Source: Corynebacterium terpenotabidum Y-11
Lineage (GTDB): Bacteria; Actinomycetota; Actinomycetes; Mycobacteriales; Mycobacteriaceae
DNA length: 64,000 nucleotides
NCBI RefSeq assembly: GCF_000418365.1
Contig: NC_021663.1
Location: 124,001 to 188,000, forward strand
Reading direction: 5' to 3'
Shown one piece after another: positions 1-8,371 of the stretch (positions are counted from its first letter, which is position 1; each line of letters starts with the position of its first letter). A program made the position numbers and the translations under genes. The notes beneath the pieces are model-generated. The model was not told the origin of the DNA. It saw only the letters and a program-made list of their open reading frames with translations, and ran no database searches.

Positions 1-870
1 CTGACTGACGGGGACGCGGACCTCTGCGCCGTCGCGGAGTACCGCGGCATCCTTCGCGCCCATGTCGAGCAGGGCGCGCAGTGCCTCGGAGGAGCGTCCC
101 TTGGCACGGGTCTCGAACCAGCGCCCGAGCAGCAGGAAGACGATGACCACGCCGACGGACTCGAGGTAGATCTCGTCCATGCCGTGGGTGTCGCCGGGGC
201 GGAAGAGGTGCATCTCCATCGTCATGCCGGTCATGCCGGCGTTGCCGAGGAACAGTGCCCACAGGCTCCACAGGTAGGCGGCGGTGGTGCCGAGGGAGAC
301 CAGGGTGTCCATGGTGAACGCGCCGTGGCGCAGGTTGACCAGCGTGGCGCGGTGGAACGGTGCGCCACCCCAGAAGTAGACCGGGGAGATCATCGTCAGC
401 GCGGCCCACTGCCAGTTGTCGAACTGGAGGGCCGGGACCATGCTGACCAGGACGACGGGGAAGGCGAGGACCGCGGAGATGATCGTCCGGTGGAGCAGGT
501 CGGCGGCCTCGGCGTCGCGTGCGGCGTCCACCCTGGCTTGGCCGACCACGTCAACCTTCGGGGAGGACGCCGCGTCCCCGTCGTCCGTGCCTGTGTCGCT
601 CTCATCGGCTGAGGTGTCGGCTATGGTGAAGGCGTCGTAGCCGGTGTTCCGGACCGTCTGGATGACCGCGCCGGGGTCGGTCTTCGCCGGGTCGTAGTCC
701 ACCTTGGCGGACTCGGTGGCGAAGTTGACGGTGGCGTCCACCCCGTCCATCCGGTTGAGCTTGCGCTCAATACGGGCGGAGCAGGAGGTGCAGGTCATCC
801 CGGTGACGCCGAGGTCGAGCTGCACGAGGTCAACCGGGTCGACCGGGGCGGCCGCTGCCTGCTGTGTCAT
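1..870 (-). CDS. copA: Copper-translocating P1B-type ATPase, N-terminal part (gene runs off the window)
   Basis: Only the first ~290 residues are present; the rest lies beyond base 1. Residues ~20-80 form a heavy-metal-associated domain with the metal-binding motif GMTCTSC. A charged, Asp-rich linker follows, then the first membrane segments of a P1B ATPase, including a Met/His-rich loop (GMTGMTMEMHLF). The sequence stops in the region leading to the actuator domain, so the DKTGT phosphorylation site and CPC motif cannot be seen. Family members export Cu(I) using ATP. The start is the ATG at 868-870. The copZ-like gene lies 38 nt upstream on the same strand, and a CsoR-like palindrome precedes both, so copper-induced co-transcription is likely. 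Other soft metals are possible, but the neighbours favour copper. Confidence 0.9.
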   Translation of the reverse strand, partial: MTQQAAAAPVDPVDLVQLDLGVTGMTCTSCSARIERKLNRMDGVDATVNFATESAKVDYDPAKTDPGAVIQTVRNTGYDAFTIADTSADESDTGTDDGDAASSPKVDVVGQARVDAARDAEAADLLHRTIISAVLAFPVVLVSMVPALQFDNWQWAALTMISPVYFWGGAPFHRATLVNLRHGAFTMDTLVSLGTTAAYLWSLWALFLGNAGMTGMTMEMHLFRPGDTHGMDEIYLESVGVVIVFLLLGRWFETRAKGRSSEALRALLDMGAKDAAVLRDGAEVRVPVSQ

Positions 871-908
871 TGCTGGTCTGTCCTTTGTGGCTGGTGCTCG
901 GTGTGCTG

Positions 909-1109
909 TCAGGCGATGTCGTAGCCGGCTTCGTCGACGGCGGCGGCGACCTGCTCGTCGGTGAAGCCCTCGCCGGTGACGACGACGACACCGGTGGCCG
1001 GGGTGGCCTCGACCTCGGTGACGCCCTCGATGGCGCCGACCTCCTGCTCGACGGCGGCCTTGCAGTGTCCGCAGCTCATGCCGGTGACGGTGTAGTTCTT
1101 CGTGGCCAT
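909..1109 (-). CDS. copZ: CopZ-like copper chaperone (heavy-metal-associated domain)
   Basis: This 66-residue protein is one complete HMA domain with the metal site GMSCGHC near residue 10, flanked by the usual beta-alpha-beta-beta-alpha-beta pattern and ending after a DEAGYDIA segment. Such chaperones bind one Cu(I) through the two cysteines and hand it to the N-terminal domain of the partner P-type ATPase, which is encoded immediately downstream. The start is the ATG at 1107-1109. A CsoR-like operator lies about 65 nt upstream. The length is typical for the family. Confidence 0.9.
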   Translation of the reverse strand: MATKNYTVTGMSCGHCKAAVEQEVGAIEGVTEVEATPATGVVVVTGEGFTDEQVAAAVDEAGYDIA

Positions 1110-1172
1110 GGTGCCGTTCCTTCCGTTGGTGGCGGGGTCCGGATGGCCCTGCCGTGCGTACGGTTCCGACGC

Positions 1173-1191
1173 TATACCCCTAGGGGGTATA
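1173..1191. promoter_or_regulatory. CsoR-like copper operator upstream of copZ-copA
   Basis: The near-palindrome TATACCCCTAGGGGGTATA matches the CsoR/RicR-type operator pattern (ATACCC, spacer, GGGTAT). It lies between copZ (minus) and the small secreted-protein gene at 1313 (plus), so it could govern either or both. Its assignment to CsoR is by family knowledge; no csoR gene is in the window. Confidence 0.7.
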
Positions 1192-1312
1192 TTTCAAGGG
1201 TGTCAGTCGGTCGGGGGTGTTGACTGCCCGTTGCGACGGCGAAACCATGGACAGTGCGCGGGGCGCCGAAGCCTTGCCCGAGATCTCCGACTTTCACGAC
1301 GAGAGGACCATC

Positions 1313-1654
1313 ATGAGCGGCGAACCTGTATCCACCGTTCGCACGACACCCTCCACCTCCGGATCTGCGCAGAGCACCCGCCGTCGACACGGGTTGCGCA
1401 ACCGGGTGGCCGCCATCTTCGCGGCCGCGTTGCTCGCGGCCGGTGGCGCGAGTGCCGTCGCCCCGTCCGCCGCCGCGCAGGGACTTCCGGAGCCGATCCA
1501 GACCTCGTACGATGCCCTTCCGCCGGATGTGCAGTCGATCGTCGGCAGTGTTGCGCTGAGTGGGCCGCTGAGCCTGGCGGCGCTCTACTACTTCGTCTGG
1601 TGTCCGGTCGTCAACGGGCCGTGGAACCCTGCCCCGGACAACTGCTCGTTCTGA
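1313..1654 (+). CDS. Small secreted protein of unknown function (WCP-motif paralogue 1)
   Basis: The 113-residue product has an Arg-rich N-terminus (RRRHGLRNR), a hydrophobic stretch and an Ala-rich AAAQ cleavage region, which together form a classical signal peptide. The mature part is only about 55 residues. It contains PPDVQSIVGSVA, an aromatic segment YYFVWCPVV and a terminal CSF. The two cysteines could form one disulfide. The start is the ATG at 1313, preceded by GAGAGG. A paralogue follows immediately. I do not recognise the family; location beside copper genes and a metal-type operator hints at a copper-stress role, but this is only inference. Confidence 0.7.
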   Translation: MSGEPVSTVRTTPSTSGSAQSTRRRHGLRNRVAAIFAAALLAAGGASAVAPSAAAQGLPEPIQTSYDALPPDVQSIVGSVALSGPLSLAALYYFVWCPVVNGPWNPAPDNCSF

Positions 1655-1917
1655 CCGGCCGGGTGGTCGCCGCCACGGCTGCTGTCCTCATCGCCACCGG
1701 TGGTGCGAGCGTCGTCATGCCGGTCGCGTCGGCACAGGATCTGGCATCGTCCGCCGGTGTACCTGCTGTGACGCTGCCTCCGGAGGTGCAGTCGTCGCTC
1801 GGCAGTGCCTTCGCTGTCGGGGCGGCGGTCTTCCTCCCGATCTACTACTTCATCTGGTGTCCACTGGCGATCGCCGGCGGATCGGTGGACCAGAACTCCG
1901 GCGCCTGCACATTCTGA
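1621..1917 (+). CDS. Small secreted protein of unknown function (WCP-motif paralogue 2)
   Basis: This is a second short exported protein sharing with its upstream neighbour the segment PPEVQSSLGSAFAVG, the motif YYFIWCP and a C-terminal Cys-x-Phe ending. A hydrophobic signal segment ends in VASAQ. The start is uncertain. GTG at 1621 overlaps the preceding gene by 34 nt and gives an Arg before the hydrophobic core (98 residues). GTG at 1663 lies just after the preceding stop but leaves no positive charge. Translational coupling to the first paralogue is likely. The function is unknown; the pair looks like a tandem duplication. Confidence 0.6.
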   Translation: MEPCPGQLLVLTGRVVAATAAVLIATGGASVVMPVASAQDLASSAGVPAVTLPPEVQSSLGSAFAVGAAVFLPIYYFIWCPLAIAGGSVDQNSGACTF

Positions 1918-1964
1918 CTGTGTGCGTCTGCGGCCCACGGGGGTATCGCCGGGGGGGTGTTGAC

Positions 1965-1981
1965 ATACCCCACTGGGGTAT
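1965..1981. promoter_or_regulatory. CsoR-like copper operator upstream of the YdhK-type lipoprotein gene
   Basis: ATACCCCACTGGGGTAT is a perfect palindrome around a 3-nt centre and overlaps a TTGACA -35-like box at 1960-1965. It ends 12 nt before the ATG of the lipoprotein gene. It is a second copy of the operator class found at 1173-1191. Confidence 0.75.
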
Positions 1982-1993
1982 ACGGTCGGAGTC

Positions 1994-2632
1994 ATGAAAT
2001 TCTCACGTACTCCTGCCCTGGCATCCCTGGTCCTGGCATCCGCCCTCACCCTCGCTGCCTGTGGAGATGACTCCGACGGTGGCCATGACAGCACTGACGG
2101 CCACGCGGGGCACGACATGGCGGACATGACCGGCATGACGACCGAAGGTGCCGACGATGCTGATATGCAGCACGACCACGCCATGGACGGTGGCGAGGCG
2201 CCCGCCGGTATCGCCGAGACCACCGATCCGATGTACCCGGTCGGTACCGAGGTCACCGTGCTGGCCGACCACATGGAGGGGATGGACGGCGCGACAGGCA
2301 CCGTCACCGGCGCCTACTCGACCACGGCCTATGCGGTGAGTTACACGCCGACCGACGGAGGTGCGCCGGTGAGCGACCACCGGTGGGTCGTCCAGGAGGA
2401 ATTGGAGGGCGTCAAGGGTGCGGACGGTGCGGGTGACGCTCCGCTCGCCGACGGAACCGAGGTCACGCTGACCGCCGACCACATGGCGGGCATGGAGGGA
2501 GCGACCGCCACCATCGACTCCTCGACGCAGGAGACGGTGTACATGGTGGACATCACCACCGCCGACGGGATGACCATGACGAACCACAAGTGGGTCACCG
2601 AGAGTGAGCTTGCCCCGGCCGACGCGGAGTAG
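1994..2632 (+). CDS. ydhK: YdhK-family (DUF1541) lipoprotein with two repeats
   Basis: The 212-residue protein has a lipoprotein signal peptide with lipobox LAAC (Cys ~23). A Met/His/Asp-rich stretch (about residues 30-75: HAGHDMADM, MQHDHAMDGG) follows; such segments are typical of periplasmic copper binding. Two DUF1541 repeats then follow, each with a G-T-E-V-T-(V/L)-(L/T)-A-D-H-M core and an H-(R/K)-W-V segment. The family is repeatedly found with copper resistance genes. The start ATG at 1994 has GGAG just upstream and lies directly behind the CsoR-like palindrome, so copper induction is likely. The protein is probably anchored outside the cytoplasmic membrane. Confidence 0.85.
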   Translation: MKFSRTPALASLVLASALTLAACGDDSDGGHDSTDGHAGHDMADMTGMTTEGADDADMQHDHAMDGGEAPAGIAETTDPMYPVGTEVTVLADHMEGMDGATGTVTGAYSTTAYAVSYTPTDGGAPVSDHRWVVQEELEGVKGADGAGDAPLADGTEVTLTADHMAGMEGATATIDSSTQETVYMVDITTADGMTMTNHKWVTESELAPADAE

Positions 2633-2672
2633 GGGCCGTCCCCTCTCGTGCCTGTGTCGAGAAAGCGCCCTC

Positions 2673-2705
2673 ACCGGCAGCCGAATCCATGTTCAGTCTG
2701 CCGGT
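2673..2705. terminator. Hairpin between convergent ydhK and dprE2 genes
   Basis: ACCGGCAG at 2673-2680 pairs with CTGCCGGT at 2698-2705 (8 bp, 17-nt loop). There is no T-tract. Its place between convergent genes suggests a bidirectional terminator. Confidence 0.35.
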
Positions 2706-2752
2706 CAGGGTGCTCATTCGACGCGGGCGGGTGAGCCGGCCCGGGGACCTGC

Positions 2753-3505
2753 CTAGATCGGGAGCTTGCGCACCACGAACTGCGGCAGGTTCTTGAGGAT
2801 GAGCATCACCCAGCGGAACAGCGGGTGGACCCAGATCACGGACTTCTTCGCGTCCACCCCGGCGGCGATGGCCTTCGCGGCGTCCTGCTTGTCGACGGTG
2901 AGCGGCGCATCGTCCAGCCCGGCGGTCATGTTCGTGCGCACCTGGCCGGGGCGCACGGTGAGCACCCGCACGCCGGTGCCGCGCAGTGCCTCACCGAGCA
3001 TCCGGTAGAAACCGTCGACGCCGGCCTTGGAGGAGCCGTAGACGAAGTTCGAGCGGCGGACCATCTCGCCGGCGACGGAGGAGAAGACCACGATCTGACC
3101 GTGGCCCTGCTTCTTCATCCGGTCGGCGAGCAGCACGCCCACCGAGACCGCACCGGTGTAGTTGACCTGCGCGGCGAGGACGGCCTGCTGCTGATTGGTC
3201 CACTGCACCTCATTGTCACCGAGGACGCCGAACGCGACGATGGCCAGGTCGATGTCACCCTCGATGGAGTCGATGATCTCCTCGTGGGTGTCGAAGGCGG
3301 TGGCGTCGAAGTCGACGGTCTCCACCGCGGACGCGCCGGCGGCCTCACACCGGGCGATCGGCGAGGACATGTCCTCGCCGGCACGGGCGGCGAGGATGAC
3401 GCGGGCCGGGCCACGCGTGAGGAACTCCTCGACGACGGCGAGGCCCATGTCGGACGCACCGCCGAGCAGGAGGATGGACTGGGGCTTACCCACAGCGTTG
3501 ATCAT
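2753..3505 (-). CDS. dprE2: Decaprenylphosphoryl-2-keto-ribose reductase DprE2
   Basis: The 250-residue protein is a short-chain dehydrogenase with an N-terminal nucleotide-binding motif LLGGASDMG and a catalytic Ser/Tyr-x-x-x-Lys set (VFSSVAGE, then YGSSK). With DprE1 it epimerises decaprenylphosphoryl-ribose to decaprenylphosphoryl-arabinose, the arabinan donor for arabinogalactan; DprE2 performs the NADH-dependent reduction. The start ATG at 3503-3505 is preceded by AGGAGA. The gene lies 22 nt downstream of dprE1 on the same strand, the conserved arrangement in mycolic-acid bacteria. Length and motifs are normal. Confidence 0.93.
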   Translation of the reverse strand: MINAVGKPQSILLLGGASDMGLAVVEEFLTRGPARVILAARAGEDMSSPIARCEAAGASAVETVDFDATAFDTHEEIIDSIEGDIDLAIVAFGVLGDNEVQWTNQQQAVLAAQVNYTGAVSVGVLLADRMKKQGHGQIVVFSSVAGEMVRRSNFVYGSSKAGVDGFYRMLGEALRGTGVRVLTVRPGQVRTNMTAGLDDAPLTVDKQDAAKAIAAGVDAKKSVIWVHPLFRWVMLILKNLPQFVVRKLPI

Positions 3506-3527
3506 TGGTTGGTCTCCTAGGCGGGAA

Positions 3528-4943
3528 TCAGTTGAGCTCGAGGCGGCGGGACATATCGGACGCGAAGACGCCCGTCGGGTCGATCTCGCGGCGGGTATCC
3601 AACCATCCGGCCAGGCCCGGGTACATCTGGTGGAAGTTCTCCGCGGTCGTGCGGGACTCCTTGGCCAGGTAGAGGCGTCCGCCGAACTCCATGACGCGCT
3701 TGTCCAGGTCGTCGAGGAAGGCGCCGAGGCCCTTGCGGATCGGGAAGTCCACGCAGACATTCCAGCCGGGCATCGGGTAGCTCAGCGGGGCGCGGTTGCC
3801 CGGGCCGAAGAGCTTGAACACGTTCAGCGCGGAGTAGTGGCCGGAACGCTGGATGTCACGGATGATCTCCTTGAACGGCTCCACCGCCTCGGTCGGCACG
3901 ACGAACTGGTACTGCAGGAACCCCTTGGGACCGTAGCCGCGGTTCCACTCACCGATGAGGTCGAGCGGCTGGTAGAACTGCGTGAGGTTCTTAATCTTGT
4001 TCTTCGCCGGCGCGCCCATCGCGTAGTAGGCCAGGCCCACCGCGGACAGGGACAGCTTGTTCATCGTGAAGGACGGGAAGACGTCCGGCACGGTCATCAG
4101 CTGGGGGGCATTGAACTTCAGCGGCTCGGCGGCGAGCTTCGGGGCGAGCTCCTTGAGCTGGTCGAGAGTGGCCAGGGACCCACGGGAGATGGTGGAGCGA
4201 CCGAGCTTCGGCTCCGGGGAGATGCAGTCGAACCATGCGGACGAGTAGGTGTAGTTCACCTCGGATCCGTCGGAGTGGAGGGCGACGGTCTCGTCGAGGG
4301 TGTTGGTCCGGTCGGTGTCCGAGATGAAGTACGCGGTCTCGGTCTTCGTCATCCGGATCCGTGCCCGCAGGATGATTCCGGTCAGCCCCATGCCGCCGAC
4401 GGTCGCCCAGAACAGGGTGCCCTCCGGGTCATCGGTGGAACCTTCCGGCTCCAGGTGCAGGACGCGCCCGTCGGCGACCAGCAGTTCCATGGAGACCACG
4501 TGGTTGCCGAAGGAGCCGGCGGAGTGGTGGTTCTTGCCGTGGATGTCCGGGCCGATGGCGCCACCGATGGTGACCTGGCGGGTGCCGGGGAGCACCGGGA
4601 CCCACAGGCCGTACGGCAGGGCCGCCTTCATCAGCTGGTCGAGGGTCACACCCGCGTCCACGTCCACGATCGCCGAGTCCGGGTCGATGGAGTGGATGGT
4701 GTTCAGTTCCTGCATGTCGATGACCAGGCCTCCGCCGTTCATCGCGGGATCGCCGTAGGAGCGGCCCATGCCGCGGGCGATCACACCACGCTGAAGGTGG
4801 GTGGGCTTGTCCGCGTTGGCGTCCGCGACCTGCGCGACTGCGGCGGCGATGACATCGACGTCCGGGGTGGACAGGACCTCTGCGGTGGTGGGGGCGGTGC
4901 GTCCCCAACCGGTGAGTGACCGGGTATGCGTCTGCAATTCCAT
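3528..4943 (-). CDS. dprE1: Decaprenylphosphoryl-beta-D-ribose 2-oxidase DprE1
   Basis: This is a 471-residue FAD-dependent oxidase of the PCMH/VAO type. FAD-contacting segments are visible: [23 protein letters not shown] and [20 protein letters not shown]. The motif GWNVCVDFP carries the cysteine equivalent to Cys387 of the M. tuberculosis enzyme, the residue modified by benzothiazinones. The enzyme oxidises decaprenylphosphoryl-ribose at C2', feeding DprE2. The start is set at ATG 4941-4943. A TANNNT box (TAGGGT) lies 7 nt upstream with no Shine-Dalgarno sequence, fitting a leaderless mRNA. Upstream in-frame codons are rejected. Confidence 0.95.
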   Translation of the reverse strand: MELQTHTRSLTGWGRTAPTTAEVLSTPDVDVIAAAVAQVADANADKPTHLQRGVIARGMGRSYGDPAMNGGGLVIDMQELNTIHSIDPDSAIVDVDAGVTLDQLMKAALPYGLWVPVLPGTRQVTIGGAIGPDIHGKNHHSAGSFGNHVVSMELLVADGRVLHLEPEGSTDDPEGTLFWATVGGMGLTGIILRARIRMTKTETAYFISDTDRTNTLDETVALHSDGSEVNYTYSSAWFDCISPEPKLGRSTISRGSLATLDQLKELAPKLAAEPLKFNAPQLMTVPDVFPSFTMNKLSLSAVGLAYYAMGAPAKNKIKNLTQFYQPLDLIGEWNRGYGPKGFLQYQFVVPTEAVEPFKEIIRDIQRSGHYSALNVFKLFGPGNRAPLSYPMPGWNVCVDFPIRKGLGAFLDDLDKRVMEFGGRLYLAKESRTTAENFHQMYPGLAGWLDTRREIDPTGVFASDMSRRLELN

Positions 4944-4950
4944 GGCGTCC

Positions 4951-4956
4951 ACCCTA
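4951..4956 (-). promoter_or_regulatory. Leaderless -10 box of dprE1
   Basis: TAGGGT, read on the minus strand, lies 7 nt before the dprE1 ATG. This places the transcription start at or next to the start codon. Confidence 0.5.
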
Positions 4957-5068
4957 CAGCCGGGACTTGACAGCTCTGCTTTCATCCGTGGTGGCGGGGG
5001 CGGATAGTGACGCATCTGTCACTGTCGTCGATGCCCGCCGGTCGCCACAGGTATGCCATAGTAAGGGA

Positions 5069-7363
5069 ATGCTTGGTTATGGTGGCCTCAATCGGGCTGA
5101 GGGTAGGGTTACCCGGATTTCTCACGAGCGTGAGTCGCTCCACGCCGCCCATGCGCGCGGTGAAGTGCCGGACCGGCACCTCGACGGCCAGTTCACGGCG
5201 ATGACCGACGAACTGGCGGCCGTGGCGGCGTCCCCGGCGCACCCGTCGCTCACCCAGGCCCGCGACATGGCCGATGACCTGCACCACCGCATCTCCCTGG
5301 AGAGCGTTCACCGGGCCGTGCCTCCGGTGGTCTTACCCGGGGTGGCCGCCGACTGTGGCCCGCACCCGCTGCGTCAACTCCCGGAACTGTGGCGTCGGCA
5401 CCGGCGGGATCCGTTGCGTCGGCCCGCCCACCCGGACGCCGTCGGTCACCCGGGGCCCGACGGGGTGCCGCTCGACGGCGAAGGAGGGCGGCTACCGGAC
5501 CTCTTCCGGATCCTCTGGGAGGACGCCCCGCTCGCCGCTGCCGCCGATCCGGGCACCCCGCTGGCCGAGGTCGACCACCTCACCGATGAGGCGGCCGAGG
5601 TACTGCGCCGGTACGGGGCAGGGACCGCGCAGGTCGCCGCGGTCCGGGCGCGGGTTCTGCTGGCCACCGGACGGGTGGAGCAGGCCCGCGAGCTGCTCGA
5701 CCTGGTGGGCGACGGTGGGGGAGAGGCCGGGCCGCCCGCGACCGCGGTCACCCGGTGCACCGTCGCCCTGTTGCGCGGGGACCTGGACACCCTGCTGCGC
5801 GTGCTGAACCACGGGGAGGCGACCGGGGCCCGGGGCAGGGAGTGGACCCTGCTCACCGCGGCGTCCCTCATCCCCCTGGCCCATGTCGTGGACGCCGCCA
5901 CCACCGTCGAACGCCTCGCCGGCGTCGTCGCTGCCGCGTCCGGCGTGCCGGACCTGGCCCCGGCGATGCTGCACGTCATCTCCTACCTGGCGCGAGCGGG
6001 GCAACCGGAGACCGCCCTGTCCTTGCTGGTGCGCACGGTGGATACGGCCGACCTCCCGGTCGAGGCCGTTCCCGCGCTGCAGGCGGTTGTCGAGGAAGGA
6101 TGGTCGTCGGACCCGGCGTCGGACCTCGGGGCGCGCCGTCTGGTGACCGGCGGCCCCACGATCCGTGAGCTGGCGGAACAGCTGACGGCGCCGTGGCAGG
6201 CGGCCGCGGATGCCCTGGATCTGCGCAACGGCCGGTCGATGTGGACCACGCTGGTGCCCGCGACGAGGGACTATCCGGTGCCGCCGGTGGAGGTCGCGGA
6301 CCTCGCCGGGATTCCGGGCCTGCGGAACCTGGCCCTGCCGGCTGCGCTGCCCGCCGGACTCTGCGGGGAGGAACTACCCGGCGTCGGACCGGTGGATGTG
6401 GCGTCCCTCGATGCGGCGGAGGCCCTCTGCGCCACCGTGATGTACTCCCTCCTCGGCCTGCAGGACGCCGCCGATGCGGTCGTCGACCGGATGCGCTGCT
6501 TCACCGCCGCCGACGGGGACGCACGGGTCCTTGACGTCGCCGCGGAGTTCGTCCGACGCGCCGACTGCGCGGTGGGCCACGGCGCCGGCTGTTTCGCCTG
6601 TGCCCGCCGGGTGGCACCACAGTCCACCGGCCTGCTCGCCGAGGTCGACCGGGCGATCCGGGAATCCGTCTGCGCCGGGACCGCACATGATGCACCCTCC
6701 CGGGTCCACGCACAGATCTCCCGCTGGGCGGACGCGCACCCCCTGGTCCGGCGACTGATCAGCCTGGACCTGCTGCTCGCCGGCTGCCTGCCGACCCGCC
6801 CTGCCGTGGAACTCGCGGTCCAGGGACTGTGGTCGGCGGTGCGGTTGCTGCCCCGGGCGGTGCCGCTGACTGGTGGTGCACTGATCAGCACCGTCCACGG
6901 GGCGGTGGCCGTCGACGGGACGGGGGAACCGGTGGGCCGCGGCATCGTGGACGCCACGGTCGTCGGCGCGGTCACGACCATCGCCCGTCGTCTGCCGACC
7001 CCGCCGCCGGGATCCCGCACCGGATTGGTGGACCATGTCGCCGACCTGGCCGACCTCGCCGAATCCCTGGTCGGGGCCGGGGCCCGGTATGAGGCGGTGA
7101 CGGTGTGTGACGCCGGGTTGGACGCCGTCGGCGCGAACTGGACCGGAACCGGGGTGGCCTGCGGGCTGATCCGGGGTGAGGTCGGCGCCGACGATGACGG
7201 CCCGGTGCGGCTACTGCGGGCCAGGTCGGCGGCCCTGGCCGGGGTGGGGAACGCCGCGGCGTCCTCCCGGCTGGCGCATCAGGCCGCCGGGGCGGCGGAG
7301 TACCGGGGACGCTGGCGGTTGGCCGAGGACTGCCGGCTGGAGGCCGCCGCGCGCCGGGGGTGA
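5069..7363 (+). CDS. Large protein of unknown function with helical-repeat character
   Basis: I do not recognise this 764-residue protein. There is no signal peptide or clear membrane segment. The sequence is Ala/Leu/Arg-rich with helix-turn-helix periodicity (for example the ARVLLATGRVEQARELLD region and the last ~80 residues), suggesting TPR-like repeats. A cysteine/histidine cluster around residues 500-520 (C-AVGHGAG-C-FA-C) could bind metal. The start is uncertain. ATG 5069 has a -10-like CATAGT at 5057-5062 and fits a leaderless transcript; ATG 5201 is an alternative. The gene diverges from dprE1 and heads a block of unknown genes up to 10251. Confidence 0.6.
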   Translation: MLGYGGLNRAEGRVTRISHERESLHAAHARGEVPDRHLDGQFTAMTDELAAVAASPAHPSLTQARDMADDLHHRISLESVHRAVPPVVLPGVAADCGPHPLRQLPELWRRHRRDPLRRPAHPDAVGHPGPDGVPLDGEGGRLPDLFRILWEDAPLAAAADPGTPLAEVDHLTDEAAEVLRRYGAGTAQVAAVRARVLLATGRVEQARELLDLVGDGGGEAGPPATAVTRCTVALLRGDLDTLLRVLNHGEATGARGREWTLLTAASLIPLAHVVDAATTVERLAGVVAAASGVPDLAPAMLHVISYLARAGQPETALSLLVRTVDTADLPVEAVPALQAVVEEGWSSDPASDLGARRLVTGGPTIRELAEQLTAPWQAAADALDLRNGRSMWTTLVPATRDYPVPPVEVADLAGIPGLRNLALPAALPAGLCGEELPGVGPVDVASLDAAEALCATVMYSLLGLQDAADAVVDRMRCFTAADGDARVLDVAAEFVRRADCAVGHGAGCFACARRVAPQSTGLLAEVDRAIRESVCAGTAHDAPSRVHAQISRWADAHPLVRRLISLDLLLAGCLPTRPAVELAVQGLWSAVRLLPRAVPLTGGALISTVHGAVAVDGTGEPVGRGIVDATVVGAVTTIARRLPTPPPGSRTGLVDHVADLADLAESLVGAGARYEAVTVCDAGLDAVGANWTGTGVACGLIRGEVGADDDGPVRLLRARSAALAGVGNAAASSRLAHQAAGAAEYRGRWRLAEDCRLEAAARRG

Positions 7364-7375
7364 CCGGCGACTGCG

Positions 7376-7765
7376 CTAGAGGTTCATGATCTCCCGGACC
7401 TCGGTCGGCAGTTCCGCCACACAGGTGATCTGCGGTTTCCCCGCCTCCTTGTGTTCCCGCAGGGCGGCGTTGATGATCGACCGGCTGGTGGAATCCAGGA
7501 TCGGCAGTTCCTGGGCGATCAGCCGGGTCATGAACTCACTGAGCGGGGCGGTGGTGCGCTGCGCCGCTTCATAGTGGGCCTCCGGGTCGGTGCCGCCGAC
7601 CACCGAGGTCTGGGCCATCGACCCGCGCTCCCCGGCGGGCTTACCGTCGGTCGCCTTGGCGATGTTGCGCCGCATCCGATCCTTGAGCCGGTCCCGCCCC
7701 TGGTCGGTCTGGTCGGTGCTGTCTGCCCCGGTAGCGCTGCTACCTCTGTTTCTCCTGCCGAACAT
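7376..7765 (-). CDS. Conserved small protein of unknown function
   Basis: The product has 129 residues. The N-terminal third is basic and low in complexity (GRRNRGSS, RDRLKDRMRRN). The rest is a compact helical domain ending EVREIMNL, without membrane segments or recognisable catalytic motifs. The start ATG at 7763-7765 is supported by TAGTCT 7 nt upstream (leaderless). The gene is convergent with the large unknown gene at 5069 (12-nt gap) and is transcribed against the rest of the block, so it is probably an independent unit. Confidence 0.6.
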   Translation of the reverse strand: MFGRRNRGSSATGADSTDQTDQGRDRLKDRMRRNIAKATDGKPAGERGSMAQTSVVGGTDPEAHYEAAQRTTAPLSEFMTRLIAQELPILDSTSRSIINAALREHKEAGKPQITCVAELPTEVREIMNL

Positions 7766-7772
7766 GTCGACC

Positions 7773-7778
7773 AGACTA
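7773..7778 (-). promoter_or_regulatory. Leaderless -10 box of the 129-aa gene
   Basis: TAGTCT on the minus strand lies exactly 7 nt upstream of the ATG, and no Shine-Dalgarno sequence is present. Confidence 0.45.
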
Positions 7779-7792
7779 CCCCGGGAGTCAAC

Positions 7793-7798
7793 TACACT
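7793..7798 (+). promoter_or_regulatory. Probable -10 box of the 7835 gene
   Basis: TACACT lies 36 nt before the ATG at 7835, which also has a GAAGGA ribosome-binding site. This is therefore a conventional leadered transcript. Confidence 0.4.
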
Positions 7799-7834
7799 CG
7801 GCCCCGCACGCTAACCGCGAGGGAGAAGGACACG

Positions 7835-8371
7835 ATGACCACCACAGCCAGCCCCACTTCCGGTGACCTTGCCGTTCTCGGAGCGACGACAGTCAGCTAC
7901 TACCTCGTCGACGACCTGGTGTCACGACCCTGGCTGCGCCGACTGCTCCGCGCCGCCGTCCTCACCGGTGCCGCCGCCGCCACGGTCGGACGGACCGGGG
8001 TGGTGTCCCTCGGGGTGGGGCAGTCCGCGCACGCGGGCGGGGACGTCAGGGCCACGACCGAGCGCGTCACCCCGGATTCCACCGGCCACGGGGACGCCGG
8101 ACAGCCCACCTCACCCGGTCGCGGGATCATGTCATCGCCCCGCGCACTGGCCGGGGCGGCCGCGGCCGGTCTCGGCCTGGTGGGGGCTGGCGCCTGGATC
8201 AACAGCAGGATCGACCGGGGTGCCACCGGCATCATCACCCGCGTCGGCGGGCGGATCCCGCTGTTCGGCGGACTACTGCGGCGGTTCCCGTCCACCACCT
8301 GGGGCGTGATGCAGGTCGGCCTCGTTCTCGGCACCGAACGGCTCAACCGTCCGGACAAGGACATGCGGTGA
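7835..8371 (+). CDS. Putative membrane-associated protein of unknown function
   Basis: The 178-residue product has hydrophobic Ala/Gly-rich segments around residues 40-65 and 105-125 (AGAAAAGLGLVGAGAWI), separated by a polar loop. A Gly/Arg-rich region carries RVGGRIPLFGGLLRRFP, and the C-terminus is GLVLGTERLNRPDKD. Two or three membrane-associated helices are plausible. The start is ATG 7835 with GAAGGA upstream. It overlaps the next gene by 4 nt (GTGA), so the two are translationally coupled. No family is recognised. Confidence 0.6.
   Translation: MTTTASPTSGDLAVLGATTVSYYLVDDLVSRPWLRRLLRAAVLTGAAAATVGRTGVVSLGVGQSAHAGGDVRATTERVTPDSTGHGDAGQPTSPGRGIMSSPRALAGAAAAGLGLVGAGAWINSRIDRGATGIITRVGGRIPLFGGLLRRFPSTTWGVMQVGLVLGTERLNRPDKDMR

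Noticed and set aside
4916-5068. Upstream extension of the 764-aa protein
   Set aside because: It would overlap the dprE1 start and its -10 box; a later start is more credible.
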